Shown piece by piece: positions 1 through 11,246 of a DNA stretch of 64,000 nucleotides; position 1 is the first letter of the stretch; each line of letters starts with the position of its first letter. A model generated the notes under the pieces. It had not been told where the DNA came from, ran no database searches, and saw only the letters and a list, made by a program, of their open reading frames with translations. This stretch comes from Eledone cirrhosa. Lineage: Eukaryota > Mollusca > Cephalopoda > Octopoda > Eledonidae. A program made the translations under genes and the position numbers. The stretch covers positions 118,426,697-118,490,696 of the forward strand of contig OZ024744.1 in NCBI GenBank assembly GCA_964016885.1, written 5' to 3'.

Positions 1-115
1 CTGGGAGGTTTTTACCATGTTACCTACACGGCTACATTACAGCGTGGACTGTGTTTTTTTGTCGTGACACCTACACGACCTCATTTATTTAGGACTGGAT
101 GTTGTGGTACCAACA
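1..115 (-). repeat. Diverged 48-bp tail repeat units next to LINE-B
   Basis: About two degenerate units match the large 48-bp satellite at 45.3-60.7 kb, with recognisable pieces such as 'gtcgtgacacctacacgacc' and 'acagcgtggactgtg'. They lie directly 3' of the minus-strand LINE-B remnant, just as two clearer units lie 3' of the LINE-B copy near 32.9-33.1 kb. I infer that these units belong to the LINE-B 3' end rather than to an independent satellite. Confidence 0.7.
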
Positions 116-189
116 TAACTTTACATCGAAAGGGGTGGTGTAGATGGCGGTGGGGTAGGGTTAGTGGGACGGGGGTGTATTTTGGTTAA

Positions 190-1590
190 GAGGTGCCTAC
201 TGACTGTAGGTTTCGCTTTGTACTTAGGCAAGGCGGGTCTTCTGTATTACTGTGTAGCGCCAAAGATCTCGGTCCAGTGACATCGTCTTGGAGGTGTGTG
301 TGAGGTCGGAATTTATCAAGTCGTCCCAGGTTTTTCTGGGTCTGCCTACTCCGTGGCTACCGTCTATCTTTATTGCCCTGCACTTTGTTATACAGCTGTC
401 GTCTTTCATGCGCATCACGTGACCATACCAACGTAGCCTTCTCTCGAGTAAACAACATCTGATCCCTCTTATTCCTAATTTCTCCCTTAGTACGTTTATG
501 CTTTGCCGTTCACATATATTACTATTACACATCCAACGGAGCATGCAAGCTTCGTTCCTCTCCACACAAGGCCCATGTATCACTGCCATGTAACATTGCT
601 GTTCGTATGCAGGCATCATACAGCCTGCCTTTTATTTTTAGGGAGAACCCTTTAGCGGCCAATACTGGTATAAGCCCTCTGAACTTTTTCCATCCCGTTC
701 TGACTCTAACTACTGCACTTTCAGAGCACCCTCCGCCACTGCTGATTTTGTCACCCAGGTAACGGAAGCTGTCCACTATTTCTATAGAACCCTCTGCGCA
801 ATTGAAAGAGATAGTATTTTATGGGCACTTGCTGCTACTTATTGCACCAGAGCACCGGCCACATATAAAATCTATATTCTTAGTTAGCTTACCTGTGATC
901 CCACTACATCTTTTATGCACCCTTACTTTGCATTTGGGACATAAAATTGAGTTTCTGCCTACGCCTTTCCTACACTCTGAGCATGGCCATTTCCCAGATG
1001 GGACCAGTGCCCTATTCTCCTTCCTACATATTAGGACTTTAGTCTTAGACAAGTTAACTTTAAGGCCTTTTGATTCTAGGCCATGCTTCCATGTTTGGAA
1101 TTTCTTCTCTAGTTCAGCCATTGATTCGGCTATGAGCGTTAGATCATCTGCGTATAGAAGTTCCCATGGGCAGCCGGTATTGAACTCCTCCGTTATAGCT
1201 TGGAGGGCGATAATAAATAGGAGGGGGCTAAGGACGGGGCCCTGATGAACACCAACTTTTACGCTAAACTCTTCACTATATTCGTTGTTAATTCTAACCT
1301 TGCTGACTGTTTCTTTATACATGGCTTGTATAGCTCTCACAAGCCATTCATCTACACCTAGTTTTTAAGAGCCCGCCAGATAATGGAGCGGAGTACTCTG
1401 TCAAAGGCTTTCTCCAGGTCTACAAAAGCTAAGTAGAGGGGTTTACTTTTAGCTAGGTACTTCTGTAGTTGTCGTACAAAGAAAAGAGCGTTTGTGGTAC
1501 TTTTACCTGACACAAACCCGAACTGCATTTCATCTAGATCAATTCGCTCTCTGATTAGTTGCGCTATTACTTTTTCTGTGACCTTCATGA
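190..1590 (-). pseudogene. LINE-B copy 1: RTE-like reverse transcriptase remnant
   Basis: This is the C-terminal half of a non-LTR retrotransposon polyprotein on the minus strand, broken into at least four frames. In element order, 1588-1358 holds the RT block with FVDLEKAFDRV. Then 1340-819 holds GVHQGPVLSPLLFI and the catalytic LLYADDLTLIAES, followed by a Cys/His cluster (CSECRKG...CPKC...HKRC...CGRC) of C4HC3, PHD-like spacing. Next, 776-525 holds the VDSFRYLGDKISSGG block, and 619-224 holds the C-terminal RLRWYGHVMRMKDD...GRPRKTWDDLI region typical of RTE-type elements. No endonuclease is present, so the copy is 5' truncated near 1590, where (TA)n begins. Frame breaks make it non-functional. 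The clade assignment is by motif memory and is less sure than the LINE call. Confidence 0.85.
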
Positions 1591-1599
1591 CCTGGTCAA

Positions 1600-1622
1600 T
1601 TAATTTAATGCCTCTCTCTCTC

Positions 1623-1687
<65 letters not shown>

Positions 1688-1840
1688 GAGAGAGAGAGAT
1701 TAAATATTTTATTAAAAGACATCAACACATGTAAAATATTTCTTTTATTGTTAAATATGTTTAATCCTATTAATATCTGCACAGACATGTAGCAGCAACA
1801 GAAAAAGAAATAGTCACACACTAGTTGACAATTAATCCAT

Positions 1841-1900
<60 letters not shown>

Positions 1901-1935
1901 CTCACATATATATACATACACACATAGGTATATAT
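1600..1935. repeat. (TA)n and (GA)n microsatellites
   Basis: Two long TA tracts (about 1626-1683 and 1846-1898) flank about 150 bp of unique-looking AT-rich sequence and short GA runs. The open frames of alternating Ile/Tyr through this stretch are simple-repeat artefacts. Confidence 0.9.
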
Positions 1936-2016
1936 ACATATATAGAGATATATATATAGTCATATATATATATATTCAAAATATTAACAAATGAAAAGTA
2001 TTCACATAATCAGAGT

Positions 2017-2083
2017 ATGTTTTATTATACATATTTCAAAGGTACTGTGTTGTTTTTTCAGTACGTCCTCATCAGACAAAATA
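2017..2083 (-). ncRNA. Hammerhead ribozyme candidate (copy a)
   Basis: On the minus strand the core CTGATGA (2075-2069) is followed by a stem II (GGACGTACTG pairing with CAGTACCTTT, one C-C mismatch and G-U pairs), then GAAA (2037-2034) and TATGTATA. The last element forms a 3-bp stem III with a 2-nt loop and an AUA cleavage triplet. Stem I pairs ATTTTGT with ATAAAAC-type sequence on the other side. This is a type I layout with a minimal stem III. Activity is inferred, not shown. Confidence 0.7.
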
Positions 2084-2149
2084 TATGATTTGATATATGA
2101 CACACCGCTACGGTCTTGATTATACAATTCCAGTATTGGTTATATATAT

Positions 2150-2650
<501 letters not shown>

Positions 2651-3245
2651 GTGGCTGCCAACTCGTTTTCGAGTACGGCCACTACTTTATATACATGTAG
2701 GAGAACCCCTACTGATGCGCTGAACGAGTGTGACTTTTTAGTCCAGCCAGCGACTTGAAAACTCTGGTACAAACACTACACTTGTGACAATTATTGACAC
2801 ATAGTGCTGGGCCCATGGTACCCTGTGACGACAAGTGCAGAGATCTCCAGATATAAAGCAATGCCTGTGCCGTGAAGCTTTTATAGTGAGCAAAGGCACT
2901 GCACAAAGCCAGTCCCACTCTCTTAACCAAGATGATATTTACCAAAAAGAAGAACAAGTCAACATCATTGGATACCATCAGGGTTGCAGGTGTTATATCA
3001 GAGTTTTCCTTCTCCTAGAATTCTGCCTTGACAAAGGCTAAGGGGTCATCTCTCCCGGTGATTTTGGATGGCCATTGACTCTTAAGAGCTCCTTTGCCCT
3101 TTGACAGGTTTTGTTTTTAGTCCTGCAGGATGTCCAAAGTCACCCTCCTCACCAAGAAACCTTGGTGGGGTTGCCAGTTTAGTCGCCAACGACCCGACCA
3201 TGAGACAGGTTGTACTGGGATACATGTTACCAGTAGCACCAACTG
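2651..3245 (-). mobile_element. LINE-C-like 3' end with C2H2 finger remnant, copy 1
   Basis: On the minus strand a short frame (2978-2709) ends in [21 protein letters not shown] and then a stop. This is a C2H2 zinc finger that resembles the final finger of the LINE-C protein at 27.06-27.42 kb (CQLCARHFRSLVGLKSH). Beyond the stop comes a 3' tail that ends in 'ggcagccaccatgtata' and a TATG/CATA microsatellite. The same about 600-bp block occurs almost unchanged at 33.34-33.94 kb, and diverged versions lie at 14.4-16.3 and 23.3-23.6 kb. I interpret it as the 3' end of an RTE-like LINE or of a non-autonomous relative that uses the same tail. Confidence 0.65.
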
Positions 3246-3345
3246 GTGACCTGACATATATACATAAATACATACATATATACATACATACATATAGACA
3301 TAAATACATACATACATATAGACACATACATACATATATAAACGT
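3246..3345. repeat. (TACA)n microsatellite
   Basis: TACA/CATA repeats with interspersed 'tagaca' follow the LINE-C-like block directly. The equivalent position of the second copy (33.94-34.02 kb) carries the same kind of microsatellite. Confidence 0.85.
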
Positions 3346-3700
3346 TGCCGATTAATGAAAGTAAATTGTTCTGCAAAGTTTGTTTCACCATAATAATTGT
3401 TGTTGCGCATTCTTGGCAACATGTGATTGTGATATTTCTTACACAATATACTTTATATATAAAGAAGAAAAAACTTTAAAAAGCGATCGTTGAAATACGA
3501 AACAGCTGTGTTGAACCTAATAAACCTTTATTTGTCTGCCTCTCTGTTTTGTTCCCGTATAAATTTGCACTATATATATATCAAAGGGTAGAACTGTATT
3601 AAACATTCTTAACGGAAAATCGAGAACACTCTTGTATATATATATATGTATGTAGACTTAGCACTTTCCTGTAAACAAGTGATATTATGCCTCATATCAT
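3346..3700. other. AT-rich interval, nothing recognised
   Basis: About 350 bp of AT-rich sequence with short TA runs. I see no gene, RNA or known repeat, although 'aacctaataaacc' could be a fragment of a polyadenylated repeat. Confidence 0.5.
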
Positions 3701-3707
3701 GTTACCT

Positions 3708-3777
3708 TATTTTATCTGATGAGAACACAATTTTTGTCCCAGGATGATTTTGTATTCGAAATGTGCATAATAAAATA
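3708..3777 (+). ncRNA. Hammerhead ribozyme candidate (copy b), best-formed
   Basis: TATTTTAT (3708-3715) precedes CTGATGA (3716-3722). Stem II is GAACACAA pairing with TTGTATTC with one C-A mismatch, and its closing G10.1-C11.1 pair is the canonical one. GAAA sits at 3758-3761. TGTGCATA (3762-3769) gives a 3-bp stem III with a UG loop and an AUA triplet, so cleavage is predicted between 3769 and 3770. The following ATAAAATA pairs with all eight bases of the upstream strand, completing stem I. All invariant core residues are present. No self-cleavage is proven here. Confidence 0.82.
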
Positions 3778-3799
3778 TATGGAACTCTTTTAACCATCT

Positions 3800-3870
3800 T
3801 TTAATTTCTTCTTATATATATATATATAATGTGTATGTGTTTACATGTCTGTTTATACACAATGTGTGTG

Positions 3871-3924
<54 letters not shown>

Positions 3925-4045
3925 CATTCACGGAGTCTCAATCGGTCTTGTATATGTACAGATTACATATATATATATTTATATATATATAAATTAATAT
4001 ATATATATAAATGAATATATTTATATATATATATATATATGCCAA
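3800..4045. repeat. TA/TG microsatellites
   Basis: Short TA tracts, a (TG)n run at about 3893-3920 and further TA tracts. The region from 4045 to 4255 is AT-rich without recognisable content. Confidence 0.85.
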
Positions 4046-4349
4046 AGACGGAAAACTTGAGCCACAACAGAAAATATATTCAAATAAATAATATATACAT
4101 ATTATACACAATAATATATATATACAAAAGTCAAAATAAAACAATAAAATTGAGAAGAACCGGAATAAAGTAGAGTAAAGTTTGTTTTCCTAAAATAGAT
4201 AAATAAATAAAGTTATTAAAGTACTCACAAGATTTGTTTTAAAGTTTTCAGTAGTAGTGAAGAAGAAAACAAAATGTTGGCAACTATGTTCCTGCTGGTT
4301 CCCTCCCACTCTCTTGATGACGTCACACTCTAGACATGTCTTTACCACC

Positions 4350-4930
4350 ATTAACACCTCTCTATCACTCTCTTTATTATCTTATACCTCTCTATCACTC
4401 TCTTTATTATCTTATACCTCTCTATCACTCTCTTTATTATCTTATACCTCTCTATCACTCTCTTTATTATCTTATACCTCTCTATCACTACCTCTCTATC
4501 ACTTATACCTCTCTATCTCTATCTTTATTACCTTCTCTCTATCTATCTATCTATCACTACCTCTCTATTTCTCTCTTTATTACCTTCTCTCTATCTATCT
4601 ATCACTACCTCTCTATCTCTCTTTTTATTACCTTCTCTCTATCTATCTATCACTACCTCTCTATCTCTCTCTTTATTACCTTCTCTCTATCTATCTATCA
4701 CTACCTCTCTATCTATCTCTTTATTACCTTCTCTCTATCTATCTATCACTATCTCTCTATCTCTCTCTTTATTACCTTCTCTCTATCTATCTATCACTAC
4801 CTCTCTATCTCTCTCTTTATTACCTTCTCTCTATCTATCTATCACTACCTCTCTATCACACTATCTCTCTCTTTATTACCTTCTCTCTATCTCTCTATCT
4901 CCCTCTTTATTTTCTATCTATCTATCTATC
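4350..4930. repeat. Two adjoining pyrimidine minisatellites (30 bp and about 48 bp)
   Basis: From about 4354 to 4490 a 30-bp unit (cttatacctctctatcactc plus tctttattat) is repeated about 4.5 times. It passes into a second array (about 4530-4890) with a roughly 48-bp unit built from the same words: ctatctatctatcactacc, tctctatctctctctttatt, acctt. The shared vocabulary suggests that the second array evolved from the first. Ser/Leu/Tyr-rich open frames here are artefacts of the repeats. Confidence 0.9.
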
Positions 4931-5104
4931 TATCACTAAATACCACTTCTACTTATATATATATATGTATATATATATGTAGGAGGTGAGTTTTATTGTA
5001 GTACAATAAAGCAATGCAGATATCGGATAAGAAGCACTCTACTGTTTGTAGGACTGGAGTATAAATAATATATAAGATCAAAAGATGGTTAAAAGAGTTC
5101 CATG

Positions 5105-5175
5105 TATTTTATTATGCGCATTTCAAAAACAAATATCATCATGCAATAACATTTGTGATTTCGTCAGATAAACTA
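5105..5175 (-). ncRNA. Hammerhead ribozyme candidate (copy c1)
   Basis: Minus strand: CTGACGA (5167-5161), stem II with AAATCACAAAT against ATTTGTTTTT (two mismatches), GAAA (5124-5121), then TGCGCATA. The latter forms stem III with three Watson-Crick pairs and a CG loop, followed by ATAAAATA, which pairs with the upstream TAGTTTAT. It lies in the left arm of palindromic element 1. Confidence 0.7.
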
Positions 5176-5281
5176 GGAAGACATGATATGAAGGTTAAAA
5201 TACACTTGTGAATAGTGCAGTTTTGTTGATTTAAAACTGCACTATTCACAAGTGTATTTTAACCTTTATATCATGTCTTCC

Positions 5282-5353
5282 TAGTTTATCTGACGAAAAC
5301 ACAAATGTTATTGCATGATGATATTTGTTTTTGAAATGCGCATAATAAAATAC
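5282..5353 (+). ncRNA. Hammerhead ribozyme candidate (copy c2)
   Basis: Plus strand mirror of copy c1: CTGACGA (5290-5296), stem II (AAACACAAAT with ATTTGTTTTT, one mismatch), GAAA (5333-5336) and stem III TGCGCATA with predicted cleavage after 5344. Stem I has one mismatch. Confidence 0.75.
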
Positions 5354-5382
5354 ATGGAACTCTTTTAACCATCTTTTGATCT

Positions 5383-5427
<45 letters not shown>

Positions 5428-5435
<8 letters not shown>

Positions 5436-5840
5436 TAAAGAAATAATGAACAAACAATTCCTTATATTAAACAAAAAAAGTTCACTATTTAACGATCGTT
5501 TCTAGGGTATATATGTGTTATAATTGGTATGCATATTTAACAGATCTATGTACAAAATTATACAAAATTATACAAATTATCAAGATTAAATATACATACC
5601 TAACTCATATATACGCCGTCTTCAGAAATAATCTGATTATTTCTGAAGACGGCGTATATATGAGTTAGGTATGTATATTTAATCTTGATAATTTGTATAA
5701 TTTTGTATAATTTTGTACATAGATCTGTTAAATATGCATACCAATTATAACACATATATACCCTAGAAACGATCGTTAAATAGTGAACTTTTTTTGTTTA
5801 ATATAAGGAATTGTTTGTTCATTATTTCTTTAATATTTTA
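5428..5840. repeat. Perfect 413-bp palindrome with hammerhead-like core
   Basis: Bases 5428-5633 and 5635-5840 are exact reverse complements by my reading, 206 bp each, around a single central base (5634). The right arm contains CTGAAGA (5643-5649) and GAAA (5766-5769). These are joined by a long stem II whose base resembles the other hammerhead repeats (a C-C mismatch in the same place), topped by a loop of about 90 nt. CGATCGTT then gives a 3-bp stem III and a GUU triplet. AAATAGT after it pairs with the bases just before CTGAAGA to form stem I. The left arm carries the same on the minus strand (about 5483-5633). Confidence 0.85.
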
Positions 5841-5964
5841 TCTTGACTCTGTATACCGTTCATCTTTCACCGAAAGTGGATTTTCATTACATCTCTTCTT
5901 TCCATGATATCCGGAATACATTGAGTTCTTCATACGGATTGGACACTACCGTAAACTCTTGGTA

Positions 5965-5972
5965 GATTTATC

Positions 5973-6023
<51 letters not shown>

Positions 6024-6120
6024 TAAAATAACAGATTTGGATTTTAGTCTTCAAATTTATTATTATTACTATATATATATATATAGTAATAATAATAAAT
6101 TTACTATATATATATATATA
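5965..6120. repeat. (TA)n tracts with short inverted repeat
   Basis: TA runs at about 5976-6019 and 6070-6085, with 'aataataataaatttactata'-like sequence on either side. Nothing else is visible. Confidence 0.85.
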
Positions 6121-6230
6121 TAGTAATCTCGCCGAGGTTGACTTTGCCTTTCATCCTTACGGGGTCGATAAAATAAAGTACCAGTAATACACTGGTTAAT
6201 TGCTGGCCTTGTGCCTAAAGTAGAAACAAT

Positions 6231-6235
<5 letters not shown>
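6121..6235 (+). mobile_element. Cephalopod-type SINE, 3' part
   Basis: Contains the conserved body 'gccgaggttgactttgcc', 'tttcatccttacggggtcg', 'ataaagtaccagtaatac' and the tail 'gctggccttgtgccta'. The tRNA-like head is missing, so this is a 5'-truncated copy. Full copies lie at 12.66-12.86 and 38.77-39.01 kb. Confidence 0.85.
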
Positions 6236-6295
<60 letters not shown>

Positions 6296-6424
6296 AAAGT
6301 TTTATTTAAAATTGTTGGGTTACAACAAGTAAATATTTTATAACCGATATAAAGCACTCGACAAGTTTTTGGAGTAGATATACGATATTAAACAAATGGA
6401 AACTATATTTATAAAACCATATTT

Positions 6425-6488
6425 ATTTCATTATACATATTTCAGGGATACCATATTAAAAATATGGCATGCCTTCGTCAGATAAAAT
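6425..6488 (-). ncRNA. Hammerhead ribozyme candidate (copy e)
   Basis: Minus strand: ATTTTAT, CTGACGA (6481-6475), a stem II of about 12 pairs (AGGCATGCCATAT with ATATGGTATCCCT, one C-C mismatch), GAAA (6443-6440), TATGTATA (stem III plus AUA) and ATGAAAT closing stem I. The closing pair of stem II is A-U rather than the usual G-C, which may lower activity. Confidence 0.75.
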
Positions 6489-6880
6489 ACAATACATAAA
6501 CAGTTTTATAAATAATGTTGACGTACCATAAATATAAGCGGCCATTTTTTTCTTTCTTTCCGTCTCTTCTCTAACTGTGCTTAACACTATAACTAAATAA
6601 TTACTGTACTCCCTCTCTCTTAAATCTCTCTATTTGTATGGTGAATTATTATTATTCATCTGTTGCCTCTCTTTTTTCACCTCCTCCTTCTTTCTCTCTC
6701 CCCTATTTCTCTCTATTTCTCTCTGTTTTTCTTTACATACATTTCTTCTTTCTCTCCGTCTTTCTTTCTAACTGTGCTTAACACTATAACTAAATAATTA
6801 TAAACACTTCACTACCAAGCCAGCTTCCTACCTTAATGGTCGCTTATATTTATGGTACGTCAAAATTATTTATATATTGT

Positions 6881-6945
6881 ATTTTATCTGACGAAGGCAT
6901 GCCATATTTTTAATATGGTATCCCTGAAATATGTATAATGAAATA
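6881..6945 (+). ncRNA. Hammerhead ribozyme candidate (copy f)
   Basis: Plus strand: ATTTTAT (6881-6887), CTGACGA (6888-6894), GAAA (6926-6929), TATGTATA with predicted cleavage between 6937 and 6938, then ATGAAAT pairing back over seven positions (one G-U). It is the mirror partner of copy e. Confidence 0.77.
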
Positions 6946-6982
6946 AATATGGTTTTATAAATATAGTTTCCATTTGTTTAAT

Positions 6983-7480
<498 letters not shown>

Positions 7481-7540
7481 ACTGCCAATACTGGAATTGA
7501 ACCATCAAGACAGTTGAGGTATGTCATACATCAATTCATG

Positions 7541-7602
7541 TATTTTATCTGACGAGGACGTACTGAAAAAACAGCACAGTACCTTCGAAATATATATAAA
7601 AT
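7541..7602 (+). ncRNA. Decayed hammerhead candidate (copy g)
   Basis: CTGACGA (7549-7555) and GAAA (7587-7590) are intact. Stem II (GGACGTACTG with CAGTACCTTC) has a canonical G-C closing pair and one C-C mismatch. Stem III is now TATATATA, and the downstream strand AAATAAC pairs poorly with ATTTTAT. Stem I is therefore degenerate and I expect little or no activity. Confidence 0.55.
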
Positions 7603-7661
7603 AACATATTTTGATTATGTGAATGTTTTCATTTATTAATATTCTGAATAATATATATATA

Positions 7662-7707
<46 letters not shown>

Positions 7708-7799
7708 CAAGAAAACGAAAAATCAGTGATGCATGTGGACTTAGTTTATATATATATATCTACTATATATATATATCTACTATATAGATAGATATATCT

Positions 7800-8420
7800 A
7801 CTATATAAATTGGAAGTGGTCGGACGTTGTATATTTAAGTAAGTAGGTGTAGTCGGATAAACGTCGAAATGGCTTGGTTTACACAGTTATTTACACAGTT
7901 ATGCAGAATGATCCGAGGAGGCGTTGGGTCGACTTTTAGGGTTCAAGCTTCCATGGTTACGGATAAAATCGATGAAACAGGAATTTCTCATTCAAATTGA
8001 ACTGAGAGTAATCTGTGAAAGCAGAAGTAAATATTTCGAGAAACGTTCCAACCGAACGAAAACAGGAAGACGATATTTTGGTTCGTGAAGACGTTCCATG
8101 GCAATGAACGGGGCAAAAAGCGAGGATAATACGTCGTTATGTGGAACGTAAAGAACAATTTCATGCAAAGACAAGACCAAGTTTATGATATAAATGGAGT
8201 CGTTAGACTAATATTCTATTAAACATAACAGAATGATTTCCAGCCCCGGAGTTTAAGAATAATGTAAATAAAATTGAAAACGAAAATGACAGAGGTTATT
8301 AAAATAGTAAAAGTAAATAGTGAAGATTTAGGCCAGTACATACGTATGCCCCGACGGACATACACATACATATACATACGCACACACAAATACATACACA
8401 CACACAAATAAATACACACA
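7800..8420. repeat. Diverged copy of the Penelope-flanking repeat
   Basis: From about 8020 to 8230 the sequence matches the left Penelope-flanking arm (9150-9335) in the same orientation, sharing phrases such as 'acaggaagacgata', 'ttggttcgtg' and 'gcaaagacaagacca'. It then runs into CACA microsatellite. I see no coding potential. Confidence 0.6.
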
Positions 8421-8434
8421 CACGCGCGCGCATA

Positions 8435-8856
8435 TGTATAAATCTTATGCATTTCTACAGTATTTTCACCAAACTTATGTACTCCGGATGGTCATGGACA
8501 CTTTCATTTTTCCAGATATTGATTATATGGCCTCCCGGCAGATAACCCCTTTAATCACTTCCTTGGAGTCGACTGAAGCACTGCAGTGCAATGCAACAAA
8601 ATGTCATAACTTCTGGAGTTCGCGACCGATTTTCACAAAACTTGACACATGGACTACGTTTGTCCTACAGATGAATGTGAACTCTCAGAATTGGCACATA
8701 TTGAGTAGGGGACCCCTGGGGGCAGGAACCCCCTTTTAGAAAAAGCAGATGATTTTGTAAAAGTATAGTTTTCGAAACAGCACTGAAGTGTTGATATAAA
8801 TGGTATACACAACTACTATTTAATACCCGAGCAACGCCGGGTACCTCTGCTAGTAT
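8435..8856 (+). mobile_element. Non-autonomous Helitron, 3' part
   Basis: The 3' end 'cccgagcaacgccgggtacc' followed by 'tctgctagt' (ending at about 8855) is a Helitron terminus: a GC-rich hairpin a few bases before CTAG. It is followed by TA, as expected for A/T insertion. The motif 'gaccgattttcacaaaactt' inside also occurs in the Helitron at 25.4 kb. The 5' limit is uncertain and no Rep/helicase is encoded. Confidence 0.65.
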
Positions 8857-8989
8857 ATATATATATGTAGAAAAGAAGAAATTAAAAGATGGTTAAAAAA
8901 TTTCCATATACTCCAGTTTTACTAATTGTTGAGTGCTACTTATCTGATATATGCATAGTTTTATTGTTCTACAATATTACTCACCTCCT

Positions 8990-9103
8990 ACATCCCCTTG
9001 ATCATCTTGACCGACAGTCTGTCGGGCCACAGCACGTCGTGCTGTTTTAGCCATATGATAACGCCATCCCACTGGCTGGGCGTACAGGCCGGTACTCATT
9101 TCT
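8990..9103. other. Short GC-richer unassigned segment
   Basis: Contains the small hairpin 'accgacagtctgtcgg' and 'gataacgccatcccactggc'. It resembles interspersed repeat sequence but I cannot name it. Confidence 0.3.
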
Positions 9104-9625
9104 ACCCTTAACGGGATCTTCTGAAACTAACAAAGTCAATCTGTAAACGCAGAACTGGATATTTAAAAAAACGTTGCAACCGGAGGAAGACAGGAAGACG
9201 ATACTTTGGTTCGTGGTAACGTTCGCTGGCAAAGAACGGGAAAAAAACGAATAATACGTCATTAATAGGAGCGGCGAAAAACAATTACACGCAAAGACAG
9301 AACCACGTTTATGGTATAAAAGAGGTCGTAGACTAATGTTCTCTTAGGTGGTTCATAGAGACGTTCTCTGGCAAAGAACGAAAAAACGAAGATAATAAGT
9401 CATATGTGGAGCGTGGAGAACAATAGCACGCAAAGACAAAACCACGTAAATGGTATAGCAGAAGTCGTAGACTAAAATTCTAACTAGGAGACCGAATGAA
9501 TCTCCGCTACAGAGTTAAGAACAAAGTAAATAAATACAATACAGAAGTAATAGAAGTAAATAAATACATACACGCAAACAAGTACGTACATACACAAGCA
9601 TACGCAAAACCTTACCATAGGTATA
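9104..9625. repeat. Left inverted flanking repeat of the Penelope-like element
   Basis: This segment is the near-exact reverse complement of 11247-11768. It contains an internal tandem duplication of about 150 bp, seen in the repeated phrases 'gcaaagaacg', 'acgcaaagaca' and 'gtcgtagacta' in 9200-9340 and 9350-9480. Penelope-like elements often carry complex inverted or direct terminal repeats, which fits its position. Confidence 0.8.
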
Positions 9626-10009
9626 TAAATATGTGTGTGTGTGTGTATGCTTGTGTACAAATAAATAAATAATTATATAAACGTATATAAGTAAATAAAT
9701 ACGTATATAACAAGCGCACACACATACCTACATATAAATACACGAATGTTCGGAGACGTAAGTCAACTAAAACATGAAGTACACATATACACACACCCAC
9801 CATACGTACGAATCTACATACTCACGCAGACGCAAAACTCCCGTATACACATAGCCAAACCCTAAATATAAAAGTTATACGCCATAACAATCAAATATAC
9901 GTACGAGAAGGTATACATACCTTCACAAAACATACGGGTAATATATACTTACCTATGCAGATAAGTAAAGGAATAAACAAAACATATACTTAGCTCCCAC
10001 ATCAAGACG
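9626..10009. other. AT-rich spacer with TACA-type repeats
   Basis: Low-complexity sequence of TATA, AAATAAATA, CACATA and TACG motifs between the left repeat and the Penelope coding remnant. No gene is visible. Confidence 0.6.
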
Positions 10010-11230
10010 TAAAATATCCACGTATAGATCGTACTATCCGTTAGGGTATACCGTGGGGCTGTAATACAGGAAAGTTTTGTGCAATTTATGTTTACAAGCC
10101 GAAATTGCCTCAGATTTTTTGTTTAAGATGTGGTCTGTGGCGTAGAGTATTTCCAGGGCCTCAGCGGCGCAGAGGTCACATGGTCTTTTATTTCCGTTAT
10201 ACGATCTAGCCCTAGCTAGGATCTCCCAGTGTAACTTATATTGGGTGTGGTTGGCTTTTAGACTCCAGATATAAGCTGAAAGTGACGTCATATTCCTTCT
10301 TAGAGGGTAACGAAAAGAATGGGTATGCATGTAAAGACGCTGCTTGAAACTATTGGCGGCTAACCCTATGTAGGCCCTACGGGACGTGGGTGTTACAACC
10401 TTACATTTGTAGACAACGTTACTAGAGAGGCATTTCCCGGATAGGGGGCAATCAGCCCGATTCCTACAATTACATAGTATTTCTATTAAAAATTTTACTA
10501 TATTTATGTGTAGGGGGAAAATGCTTCGTAATAAGGGAAAGAAAGATCTTAGCTAATGGTGTGGTCACCTCCACATTATATGGTGGGTTAAACCAACAAA
10601 TGCGACGGGATCTATTTCTTCTAGGTCTATTTTCGTACTCTGTATATGCTACCTTATCGACAAATTCACTTCGAGGAAGAGCTTCATTGTAATAAGTAGA
10701 ATGGTCGTTGAAAATGCGCTCGTTGGTGGAAAGACGGGAAAGCCTCAACGAAACGTTTCTTACCAGGTTCTTGGTTATGCTGGCAGGATGGTTGGAATGC
10801 TTACTTATGTAATTAAGCGTATCATTCGGATTTCTATACGGGTAATACAACCCATTCAATAAATTGAGGGTAACGTCGAGGTAATTAACGACCGAGAGAT
10901 TGGCCTCAACCTGTATAGAGAGGTTGAAGCCTTTAAAGAAGGCTGTGAGTTCTTTTCTGAACCTGTCGCAAGCACGAGGTCCGCACTTAGTCATGGTCAA
11001 AAGACCATCGTCACGGTACAAACCACCACCGCGTTGGGTAATTCGTCCTTGATAGAGAAAAGGAGGAAAAGGCCAATAAGATCAGTAACCTCCGCAGAGT
11101 CACTGGCGCCCATACTCACGTCGAATGGGGTACTATTGGATTTTTTAATCCAAACAGAGTCGTCGAAATTAATCACCGACTTTCGGGCATTAAGGATGAC
11201 ATCAACTTCGAAATCCTTAACCACTGTGAG
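10010..11230 (-). pseudogene. Penelope-like retroelement: RT and GIY-YIG remnant
   Basis: Minus-strand coding remnant in at least two frames. 11224-10997 carries the RT palm with FDVSMGASDSAEVTDLIGLF, then a frame break. 11021-10470 starts at the catalytic YRDDG and continues YLDVTLNLLNGLYYPYRNPN, SKHSNHPASI, WFNPPYN and KHFP...KIFNRN, the order seen in Penelope-like proteins. Out of frame with that, about 10460-10330 reads a cysteine cluster (CNCRNRADCPL) followed by VVYKCKV and AYIGLAANSFKQRL. 10330-10034 continues MHTHSF...LSAYIWSLK and ends. The pair VVY...YIG corresponds to a GIY-YIG endonuclease. It is 5' truncated at about 11230 and cannot encode a working enzyme. Confidence 0.87.
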
Positions 11231-11246
11231 TGTTTGCGTGGTTTTG

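Larger units (their letters stand above)
4978..5391. mobile_element. Palindromic hammerhead repeat, element 1
   Basis: A leader (aggaggtgagttttattgta...) is followed by a long inverted repeat: the left arm (about 5067-5222) is the reverse complement of the right arm (about 5235-5391), with only about 12 bp between. Each arm carries a hammerhead core, minus in the left and plus in the right. A deletion derivative of the same element, keeping the leader and the right end but lacking the ribozymes, lies at 17.12-17.23 kb. A (TA)n tract follows. Confidence 0.75.

Noticed and set aside
802..1245. Plus-strand frame opposite LINE-B
   Set aside because: It is antisense to the RT remnant and has no independent similarity that I recognise. 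The same holds for plus-strand frames over 18.1-20.6 kb and minus-strand frames over 30.3-31.3 kb.
2709..2978. Host C2H2 zinc-finger gene
   Set aside because: Only one finger is present, the block is repeated at 33.4 kb, and the finger matches the C-terminus of LINE-C. It is a transposon remnant.
4257..4989. Ser/Leu/Tyr-rich frames of 217-241 codons
   Set aside because: They are translations of the pyrimidine minisatellites in two frames at once.
8880..8995. Hammerhead in the repeat with 'ttaaaagatggttaaaa'
   Set aside because: It has the outer parts of the hammerhead repeat family, but the CTGANGA and GAAA segments are deleted.
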